A stretch of 27,598 bases of DNA, taken from positions 1 through 27,598 of IMG/VR virus record IMGVR_UViG_3300042397_002275. One strand, 5' to 3'. The position numbers were made by a program, and so were the translations under genes. Positions 22,630-27,598 of the stretch are shown here, piece by piece (within the stretch, counting starts at the first letter, position 1; every line of letters starts with the position of its first letter). Under the pieces are notes generated by a model. It was given only the letters and a program-made list of their open reading frames with translations, had not been told where the DNA came from and searched no databases. This DNA comes from a virus.

Positions 22630-22811
22630 TGGACAAAAAACAAATTAAAGTATTAATGGATAAGTTGAGACGACCAATTCATATTAGTTACGTTTCAAAA
22701 TATATTCTTAGACAGAATCTTGAAGAAACAAAAAAACAATTGGATATTTTAATATCTGAAGGATATGTTAAAGAAAGTGGTATTAGTGAAGGGTATTATG
22801 TGGCTATCTAA
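22629..22811 (+). CDS. Small winged-helix-like protein
   Basis: 60 aa. The pattern MDKLRRPIHISYVSKYILRQ then LEETKKQLDILISEGYVKES then GYYVAI has the helix, helix-turn-helix and beta-wing order of a minimal winged-helix domain, in which 'LISEGYVKE' is the usual link from recognition helix to wing. It could be a small DNA-binding regulator. Recognised from pattern only. Start overlaps the previous stop (TAATG). Confidence 0.65.
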   Translation: MDKKQIKVLMDKLRRPIHISYVSKYILRQNLEETKKQLDILISEGYVKESGISEGYYVAI

Positions 22812-23019
22812 AAAAACATATTACATCGGTAGTGGTTGTAGTCAGACAATAATTAAAATTTTTAATTACTCCGTATTGTTTAGTATTTCACCTGTTGGGT
22901 GGTCAATTAGATTTAATGGTGGGTTCGGAATTAATGTAACCACAAAACCACTATTCTCTGTTAGAAATGGTTATAAAAAATCCCTTAAATTGGGTAAATA
23001 TTATATAGTAAAATTATGA
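22798..23019 (+). CDS. Small strand-rich hypothetical protein
   Basis: 73 aa from ATG 22798 (MWLSKKTYYIGSG). An earlier in-frame ATG at 22765 would lengthen the overlap with the preceding gene from 14 to 47 nt, so I prefer the shorter form. Basic, Gly/Ile/Phe-rich, mostly beta strands, with PLFSVRNGYKKSLKLGKYYI at the end. I believe similar short proteins with an 'FS.RNGYKK' ending occur in other Bacteroidetes phages, function unknown. The stop overlaps the DUF3310 start (ATGA). Confidence 0.65.
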   Translation: MWLSKKTYYIGSGCSQTIIKIFNYSVLFSISPVGWSIRFNGGFGINVTTKPLFSVRNGYKKSLKLGKYYIVKL

Positions 23020-23255
23020 GTGAAAATAAAGAAATGGTGAACCATCCATTACATTATGGTGGTGAAGATAACCCATACGAGGTTGTTAAAGTATGTGAGG
23101 CTTGGGGTCTTGACCACGATGCTTATATCTTCAATGTCGTAAAGTATGTTGCAAGAGCGGGATTAAAAGATTCGGATAAAGAAATACAAGATTTGAAGAA
23201 AGCTTTATGGTATTTAAATCGTAAAATTGAAAATTTAGAAAAAAACAAAATATAA
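23016..23255 (+). CDS. DUF3310 family protein
   Basis: 79 aa. VNHPLHYGG near 8-16, then YEVVKVCEAWGLDHDAYIFN, then VVKYVARAGLKDSDKEIQDL and a closing KKALWYLNRKIENLE. This is the complete DUF3310 pattern. These small phage proteins are often labelled 'nucleotide kinase', but they lack a P-loop, and this one does too, so I make no functional claim beyond the family. Start overlaps the previous gene by 4 nt (ATGA). Confidence 0.88.
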   Translation: MSENKEMVNHPLHYGGEDNPYEVVKVCEAWGLDHDAYIFNVVKYVARAGLKDSDKEIQDLKKALWYLNRKIENLEKNKI

Positions 23256-23260
23256 AAATT

Positions 23261-23443
23261 ATGGCGAAATTAGAAAAAATTGAGACAACAACTTATGTTT
23301 ATGAATATGAGTTATCAGATGACGAGTATCAACAATATTTAGAAGACGAAGATGCGTTTTGGAGTACGTTTGAAGAAAATTGGGAATTAGTTGATGAGGA
23401 TGTGGATTCAATACCAACTGAAATTAATTTACTTGATGAGTAA
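23261..23443 (+). CDS. Small acidic protein
   Basis: 60 aa. The first ~17 residues (MAKLEKIETTTYVYEYEL) look like a beta strand; the remainder is dominated by Asp and Glu (SDDEYQQYLEDEDAFW; DEDVDSIPTEINLLDE). Net charge is strongly negative. Small acidic phage proteins sometimes mimic DNA or inhibit host enzymes, but that is only a possibility here. It overlaps the next gene by 8 nt. Confidence 0.65.
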   Translation: MAKLEKIETTTYVYEYELSDDEYQQYLEDEDAFWSTFEENWELVDEDVDSIPTEINLLDE

Positions 23444-23741
23444 AGTGACTGTCGATATTGACCAATATGCGGAAGGTGCGATTCTATTGGATGGGTTAGA
23501 AAGTGCTATTATAGGTATTGTTGAGGACTTTGGTTCTCCGGGAAGAAAAATCTTATATTCAAAACAAAGAATATTAGATATTCTACAAGAAAGGGATTTA
23601 ATGCTTTATGGAGAAGCGGAAGAGTTTTATGATTATAATATATTAGGGTTATACGCGGGTGAACAGAATGCGGTTTTCTTGGACCAAAGTTTAGAACCAA
23701 TTAAAAATAAAGAAAACGAGTGGGAATACCACGCAAAATAA
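23436..23741 (+). CDS. Conserved small phage protein
   Basis: 101 aa from ATG 23436 (MSKVTVDIDQYAEGA). The frame is open further upstream to 23391, but that would embed it deep in the previous gene. LLDGLESAIIGIVEDFGSPG then ILYSKQRILDILQERDLM then EAEEFYDYNILGLYAGEQNA and VFLD form a pattern found in a widely distributed small protein of unrelated phages, normally hypothetical. Cytoplasmic; function unknown. Overlaps the upstream gene by 8 nt and precedes the methylase by 4 nt. Confidence 0.75.
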   Translation: MSKVTVDIDQYAEGAILLDGLESAIIGIVEDFGSPGRKILYSKQRILDILQERDLMLYGEAEEFYDYNILGLYAGEQNAVFLDQSLEPIKNKENEWEYHAK

Positions 23742-23745
23742 TAAA

Positions 23746-24609
23746 ATGATAGAAACAGGAAAGATAATTAATGGAGATTGTATTGAGGTAATGAAAACTT
23801 TCCCGGAAGGTTCAATTGATTTATTGGTGACATCACCACCCTACGGAGTTAACATCAAATATGATGTTTATAATGATAGTATTCCTATGGATGAATATTG
23901 GGATTTTACAACGCAGTGGTTAACAGAATCTTATAGAGTATTAAAAGATGATGGTCGGATAGCAATCAACGTTCCTATAGAAATTAACGTACAGGAAAGA
24001 GGTGGTAGAATATTATTCAACGCAGAGTTTTGGATGAAAATGAAAGAGGTTGGGTTTAAATTTTATGGAATGGTTGACCTTACAGAAGATAGCCCACATA
24101 GAGTTAGACAAACAGCTTGGGGTTCTTGGATGAGCGCAAGTTGTCCTTACATCTATAATCCTAAGGAATGTATTATTCTAGCTTACAAGAAAACTAATAA
24201 GAAATTAACCAAAGGGGAGTCTCAGTGGTTAGGTACACCAACTGAAGTAACTACAGAAGATGGTAAAACTAAAAATAAAATGGTTTATCAGGACGAAGAT
24301 AAGAAAGAGTTTATGAACTTGGTTTTTGGTAGATGGGAATATTTTGCAGATACTAGGTCGTTAACTAAAGCAACATTCTCAATGGATATTCCATCAAAAG
24401 CAATTAAGATATTATCATATAAAAATGATATAGTTCTTGACCCTTTTATGGGAAGTGGAACATCGGCATTTGCTGCTGAGTTATTGGATAGACGATGGAT
24501 TGGGATTGAGTTATCTCCGGACTATACAGAGATTGCGAGAAAAAGAGTCCAATCGTTAATTGATGAACATAAACAAACAAAATTAGAATTAAAAGAAGAG
24601 GTGTTATAA
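23746..24609 (+). CDS. Beta-class DNA methyltransferase (N4-cytosine or N6-adenine)
   Basis: 287 aa. Catalytic motif IV TSPPY at 29-33 comes first, and the SAM-binding motif I LDPFMGSGTSAFAA (Asp232 to Gly238) comes near the C-terminus. This permuted order defines the beta class. TSPPY is commonest in N4-cytosine enzymes but also occurs in N6-adenine ones, so the base is uncertain. Residues ~115-210 should hold the target-recognition region. No nuclease is adjacent, so this is the second orphan methylase in the window. The stop codon is in the loop of a terminator. Confidence 0.9.
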   Translation: MIETGKIINGDCIEVMKTFPEGSIDLLVTSPPYGVNIKYDVYNDSIPMDEYWDFTTQWLTESYRVLKDDGRIAINVPIEINVQERGGRILFNAEFWMKMKEVGFKFYGMVDLTEDSPHRVRQTAWGSWMSASCPYIYNPKECIILAYKKTNKKLTKGESQWLGTPTEVTTEDGKTKNKMVYQDEDKKEFMNLVFGRWEYFADTRSLTKATFSMDIPSKAIKILSYKNDIVLDPFMGSGTSAFAAELLDRRWIGIELSPDYTEIARKRVQSLIDEHKQTKLELKEEVL

Positions 24610-24624
24610 CCTCTTTTTTATTTT
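24596..24624 (+). terminator. Terminator overlapping the end of the methylase gene
   Basis: AAGAGG (24596-24601) / CCTCTT (24610-24615) with an 8-nt loop containing the stop codon TAA (24607-24609), followed by a T-rich run to 24624. Short but with the right layout, and it precedes a new promoter-like element at 24629. Confidence 0.75.
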
Positions 24625-24628
24625 CGGT

Positions 24629-24638
24629 ATATTTATAA
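24629..24638 (+). promoter_or_regulatory. ATATTTATAA element before the LysM gene
   Basis: Exact ATATTTATAA, 14 nt before ATG 24653, and just downstream of a terminator, which is where a promoter is expected. The preceding bases CGGT are shared with a near copy at 27223-27235. Confidence 0.55.
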
Positions 24639-24652
24639 CTAAAAGATTTATT

Positions 24653-25006
24653 ATGGCAAAAAGATTTATAATTTCAGAAGAAGAAAAAGGAGATATCCTT
24701 TCAAAATATGGATTAGTTAATGAGCAAATGAATCAACAAAAAGGTGTTGATGTTCAAATGGAAAAAATTAAACCTGAAATGGGGGGTAAATATTGTTTTG
24801 GTGACCCAAAACGACTTCAAGCAACTTATGGTTACAATGTTAAACTATATAAAGTTAAATCAGGTGATACGTTAAGTGATATTGCATCAAAATATCCTGG
24901 TGTTTCGAGTGTTGATGAGATTATCGCAACAAATAGAAGTTGTAATTTAGGTAAAGGTCTTAAAGGTGGAGATGTTATAGCAATAACTATTTTACCTTCA
25001 ATGTAA
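24653..25006 (+). CDS. LysM-domain protein with leader motif
   Basis: 117 aa. Residues 7-25 (ISEEEKGDILSKYGLVNEQ) form a leader-like helix that aligns with residues 24-41 of the 6806 protein. After a short linker, one LysM domain spans ~63-114: VKLYKVKSGDTLSDIASKY (Ser70-Gly71-Asp72-Thr73-Leu74), then VDEIIATNRSCN and GGDVIAITIL. LysM binds N-acetylglucosamine glycans such as peptidoglycan. There is no signal peptide and no catalytic domain. A virion-located wall-binding part, such as a tail or injected protein, is plausible. Starts after a terminator and the ATATTTATAA element; the DHH gene follows 1 nt after its stop. Confidence 0.85.
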   Translation: MAKRFIISEEEKGDILSKYGLVNEQMNQQKGVDVQMEKIKPEMGGKYCFGDPKRLQATYGYNVKLYKVKSGDTLSDIASKYPGVSSVDEIIATNRSCNLGKGLKGGDVIAITILPSM

Positions 25007-25007
25007 T

Positions 25008-26414
25008 ATGAAAAAACTTATAAAAGAAAGTGGTTTAAGAGATATTAATGCTCTTGCTAAACGATACCCCAAAGCTGAAATATATTTTCATCAAGATTTG
25101 GATGGGGTAACGACGGCAATTGCTATGAAACAATATCTTGAGAACAACGGTATTAAAGTGGTGGATGCTCATATTATTCAATATGGCGATAAAGAGTTTG
25201 CTGTAAAGAAGAATGACGCAACCGGTGATGTTATGCCAGTATTGGTAGATTTTGCTCACGGAAAACCAATGTTTGTGATTCATACGGACCACCACGATAG
25301 ACAAGCGGGAGCTGAAGAAACTAAATCCACATCATTTAGAAGTTCTCGTTCAAATGTTGAAACAATATCTCAAGTAGTTTCTCCAAAAGAATTATTCCCG
25401 TCTTCAGATATATTACTTATTTCAACAGTGGATTCTGCAAATTATGCGGTTAATGAAATTTCAGTAGACCAAGTAATTTCTTATTTATTTAAATTGGATA
25501 AGGACAAATCGTTAGAGAAAAATAAAATGTTAATGGGGTTAGTTGCAAACAAACTATTATTAGCATTTAAAAATAAGCCAGGGTTCTTAGAAACGTTGGT
25601 TATGGAATGTACGCCATCATTATTAAATATCCTTCAAACTATTAAACGAATAATGGTTGAAAAGGGATATGCTAAACCGGAAGAGCTTGAAAAAAATAAA
25701 GAAGATTACGTTAAATCAATGCAAACAAATCCTAATGTTAAGGTATTAGGTAATGTTATTGTTCAATACGGAGGTGGTTCAATGTTTAAACCCGGTTCAT
25801 ACGATAGATATACACCATTTAAAAACAATCCTGACGCTGATTTTATTGTAATTGCTTGGCCTTTAGGTTTAGTTCAAGCGTCTTGTAACCCATTTAAAGG
25901 TGAACGTCAATTGAAAGGTGTTAACTTAGGTGAGATTGCTCAAGAAGTATTATCAAAATGGGAAGACCAATTAAAACAAAGAGAAATATCCCTTTCAACA
26001 ATTAAGTGGATATCGGAATCTTCAAAAGATTTTAACCCTGAATCAACAGGATTTACATTTAAAGACTTTGTTGCGTTATATGGTAAAGATTTCAAAACTA
26101 TGGATAATGGTAGAGAAAAACTAACACATATTGGTGAGATGATGGAAAAACCATTTTCTGAATTGCCAGAAGAACATAGACAAATGTTAGATGATATTAA
26201 GGTAAACGCTTGGGATTTCATTCAAGCAAATAGTGGTGGACACAAATGTATTACAAATATCTCAGGATTAAACTTTATGGGTAGAAGTACTCGTCCACCA
26301 AAAGGAAGTGGTGGGTATAATAGAGAATCGGAAGATGCTCCTTATATTAAGTTTACAAAAATGATTCAGAATGAGTTTGTGAAATTGTTACAGGAAAAGA
26401 TAAATCAATCGTAA
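25008..26414 (+). CDS. DHH-family phosphoesterase with DHHA1-like tail
   Basis: 468 aa. Metal-dependent phosphoesterase. Motif I is HQDLDG (His28, Asp30, Asp32), motif III is HTDHHD (92-97, with Asp94-His95-His96), and Asp142 in VDSAN is a further metal-ligand candidate. SGGHKCITNISG around 409-420 matches the GGH signature of the substrate-binding DHHA1 part. Relatives degrade short RNA (NrnA), cyclic-di-AMP (GdpP), pAp or single-stranded DNA (RecJ), so substrate is open. The central ~250 residues are unlike any of these I can name. The start MKKLIKESG has an [LI]xE-Ser, a possible shortened leader. Translationally coupled to the LysM gene. Confidence 0.88.
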   Translation: MKKLIKESGLRDINALAKRYPKAEIYFHQDLDGVTTAIAMKQYLENNGIKVVDAHIIQYGDKEFAVKKNDATGDVMPVLVDFAHGKPMFVIHTDHHDRQAGAEETKSTSFRSSRSNVETISQVVSPKELFPSSDILLISTVDSANYAVNEISVDQVISYLFKLDKDKSLEKNKMLMGLVANKLLLAFKNKPGFLETLVMECTPSLLNILQTIKRIMVEKGYAKPEELEKNKEDYVKSMQTNPNVKVLGNVIVQYGGGSMFKPGSYDRYTPFKNNPDADFIVIAWPLGLVQASCNPFKGERQLKGVNLGEIAQEVLSKWEDQLKQREISLSTIKWISESSKDFNPESTGFTFKDFVALYGKDFKTMDNGREKLTHIGEMMEKPFSELPEEHRQMLDDIKVNAWDFIQANSGGHKCITNISGLNFMGRSTRPPKGSGGYNRESEDAPYIKFTKMIQNEFVKLLQEKINQS

Positions 26415-26752
26415 TGAATGATTTTGTCTCCGGACTTAATCCCTAATTTTTTACAGGTACCACCTTGAAGTTCAAGTATCATATCACCTTCACCACAATA
26501 GTTTCTACAATCTTTGGTTTTACAAGGAGGACAGTTGTGGTGAATTTTTGTTATAATATCGTCTTCAATCATAATGATATCCAATGAAATTATACAATTC
26601 TTCATCCAAAAACAGTGATGACCATCTGACATAATAAATAACATACCATTAAAAGTATCGTCAAATCTTTTATTCATCATACCACGACTAGTGTCTTTGG
26701 GAGATATAACAGTTTTGACTTTGAATTTATTTTTGTTTATAGTTAGTTCCAT
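26405..26752 (-). CDS. DUF192 family protein
   Basis: 115 aa from ATG 26752 (MELTINKNKFKVKTV). A longer frame from an in-frame TTG at 26770 is less likely. The DUF192 pattern is complete: SRGMMNKRFDD, GMLFIMSDGHHCFWMKNCI, SLDIIMIEDDIITKI, then CGEGDMILELQGGTCKKLGI and GDKI. CPPCKTKDCRNYC adds four Cys that could bind metal. Chromosomal DUF192 proteins are often secreted; this one has no signal peptide. Biochemical role unknown. Its 3' end overlaps the convergent DHH gene by 10 nt, and it diverges from the Nudix gene across 29 nt. Confidence 0.88.
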   Translation of the reverse strand: MELTINKNKFKVKTVISPKDTSRGMMNKRFDDTFNGMLFIMSDGHHCFWMKNCIISLDIIMIEDDIITKIHHNCPPCKTKDCRNYCGEGDMILELQGGTCKKLGIKSGDKIIHYD

Positions 26753-26781
26753 ATACTTATAAATACACAAAAAAATATAAA

Positions 26782-27207
26782 ATGAAAGAAGTTAAACGAT
26801 ATTCCGGTGTAATTGTTAAATGTGGTGATGAAGTATTACTTTGTAAAAGAAATGCTACAGGTACTTTGCCCGGACAATGGAGTATACCTTGTGGTCATTT
26901 GGAAAACGATGAACATCCAATGGATGGGGTCCAAAGAGAGTTCAAAGAAGAAACAAATTATACGTTAGATAATAAATTAAATTTAGTTGGTTTTGTTAAA
27001 CGATACAATCGTGATGGAACGGAAGTAAAAGGATTAATGTATGTGTTTATGATGGAGACGGATGAAAGAATTAATCCGGACTTGGAAAATGCGTTTGATG
27101 GTGATGAACACTCTATGTGTTCATATTTTAATCTTGAAAATTTACCATTTGAGGATAAATCAGACCAATTATGTAGATTAATTATTAGAATTTTGAAAAA
27201 AGATTAA
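26782..27207 (+). CDS. Nudix hydrolase
   Basis: 141 aa. The Nudix box spans 38-60: Gly38, Glu44, then REFKEE at 52-57, fitting Gx5Ex7REUxEExxU with the usual Gly replaced by Asn59. Glu53, Glu56 and Glu57 would hold the metal. Fold elements precede it (YSGVIVKCGDEVLLCKRN; PGQWSIPCG). Nudix enzymes split nucleoside diphosphates linked to another group; phage members can clean up dNTPs, cut ADP-ribose or NAD-like compounds, or remove RNA caps. The box alone does not tell which. TATAAATA, the T4 late promoter sequence, lies 16 nt before the ATG (26758-26765). Confidence 0.9.
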   Translation: MKEVKRYSGVIVKCGDEVLLCKRNATGTLPGQWSIPCGHLENDEHPMDGVQREFKEETNYTLDNKLNLVGFVKRYNRDGTEVKGLMYVFMMETDERINPDLENAFDGDEHSMCSYFNLENLPFEDKSDQLCRLIIRILKKD

Positions 27208-27225
27208 CTTTTCTAATTTTACGGT

Positions 27226-27318
27226 ATATTTATATTCTCATAAGCCAACAGCCCCTTTCTTTACAGCTGGTATTATAAAAACCTCAACAGAGTAAAATTT
27301 GTTGAGGTTTTTTTTGTT
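27226..27318 (+). other. Gene-free stretch, possible short RNA
   Basis: Between the Nudix stop and the gene at 27364 there is no ORF of useful size. A near copy of the AT-rich element, ATATTTATAT (27226-27235, 9 of 10), is followed by ~40 unusually C/T-rich bases with a short possible stem (CAGC...GCTG, 27249-27269) and then a strong terminator. A transcript begun here would be roughly 75-80 nt. It is not a tRNA as far as I can fold it by eye. Confidence 0.3.
27278..27316 (+). terminator. Strong intrinsic terminator
   Basis: AAAACCTCAAC (27278-27288) pairs perfectly with GTTGAGGTTTT (27301-27311) around a 12-nt loop, with a T run at 27308-27315. The T run supplies the TTTG (27313-27316) of the next promoter, the same fusion of terminator and promoter seen at 3583-3632. 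Confidence 0.9.
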
Positions 27319-27343
27319 TATATCAAAAATAGTATTATCTTTG
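27313..27343 (+). promoter_or_regulatory. Bacteroidetes-type promoter before the last gene
   Basis: TTTG (27313-27316), 19 nt, TATCTTTG (27336-27343), identical in both boxes and spacing to the promoter of the sigma operon at 3602-3632. Expected start of transcription near 27350, just ahead of ATG 27364. Confidence 0.85.
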
Positions 27344-27363
27344 TCCCATAGAAAATTAAACAT

Positions 27364-27598
27364 ATGAAAACAAATACTTACTCTATTAGAATTGAGAACG
27401 AAAAGTTCGGAAAACTATTACACGAGACATTCGTGGACGCAATCCAATTCAAATTATTCTTGAAGATGGTTCAGGGTTGTATTGAGTTGAAAAATGATTT
27501 AACATTCTTCAACGGGAGTGACTTCTTAATTCACGTCCCACACAAATACTTAGTTGATTCAATTATTGTTACATCAGTTAACGATTACGACTTGGCTG
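27364..27598 (+). CDS. Hypothetical protein, 5' part only
   Basis: ATG at 27364 opens a frame that runs off the right edge (78 complete codons). The protein starts MKTNTYSIRIENEKFGKLLH, continues with FVDAIQFKLFLKMVQGCIEL and FLIHVPHKYLVDSIIV. It looks like a mixed alpha/beta soluble protein; no family recognised. It stands behind a clear host-type promoter, so it is probably an early gene and possibly the first of an operon. Confidence 0.75.
   Translation, partial: MKTNTYSIRIENEKFGKLLHETFVDAIQFKLFLKMVQGCIELKNDLTFFNGSDFLIHVPHKYLVDSIIVTSVNDYDLA

Noticed and set aside
27241-27300. Possible tRNA in the gap before the last gene
   Set aside because: No acceptor stem, anticodon arm or TPsiC-like GTTCGA could be found by eye; only a short stem and a terminator.

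Overview
The window looks like an internal segment of a large, AT-rich, T4-like tailed-phage genome whose host is a member of the Bacteroidetes. Phage evidence: about 45 tightly packed genes with 1-50 nt overlaps, many under 100 codons, including a gp46/Rad50-type recombination ATPase, an Amidase_2 endolysin with overlapping spanin-like genes, a PcfJ-like protein, a DUF3310 protein, a D12 adenine methylase, a second DNA methylase, a phage-encoded sigma-70 and a Nudix hydrolase. Host evidence: four promoters fit the Bacteroidetes primary-sigma pattern (TTTG, 19-20 nt, TAnnTTTG), the sigma factor resembles Bacteroidetes RpoD, and a 58-codon gene (10867-11043) encodes a Bacteroidetes-type Hc1 histone-like protein. 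I see no tRNA, rRNA, insertion sequence, CRISPR array, terminase, portal or major capsid gene. Both ends cut through genes.

Layout. 1-3598: small unknowns, a P-loop kinase-like protein and the gp46-like ATPase, closed by a strong terminator. 3602-5082: a host-type promoter drives a 191-aa unknown and the sigma factor, then a terminator. 5112-8086: membrane proteins, one with a long Val-Glu-Lys repeat tail, and a lysis module (amidase plus a spanin-like out-of-frame pair). 8094-10330: two probable virion-associated mosaic proteins. 10317-12034: small unknowns and the Hc1 protein. 11985-13799: DnaJ flanked by two minus-strand genes. 13892-18646: Dam, a leucine-rich-repeat protein and a PcfJ-like protein. 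18649-19249: thioredoxin and glutaredoxin. 19279-20352: two minus-strand genes. 20455-24609: an acidic beta-repeat protein, a run of small phage genes and a second methylase. 24653-27207: LysM, DHH phosphoesterase, DUF192 and Nudix genes. The window ends in a new gene behind a fourth host-type promoter.

How the parts may work together. Host RNA polymerase would use the TTTG/TAnnTTTG promoters, one of which drives the phage sigma factor. A different AT-rich element, ATATTTATAA or a near match, sits 13-14 nt before the start codon of four genes (8905, 14847, 20455, 24653). All four products carry a short leader-like motif ending in [IVL]xE[QN], resembling the capsid-targeting leaders that the T4 prohead protease removes after (L/I)xE. 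I infer, without proof, that the phage sigma reads the AT-rich element and that several of these proteins (LRR, LysM, beta-repeat, EF-hand mosaic) are packaged in the virion and perhaps delivered on infection.
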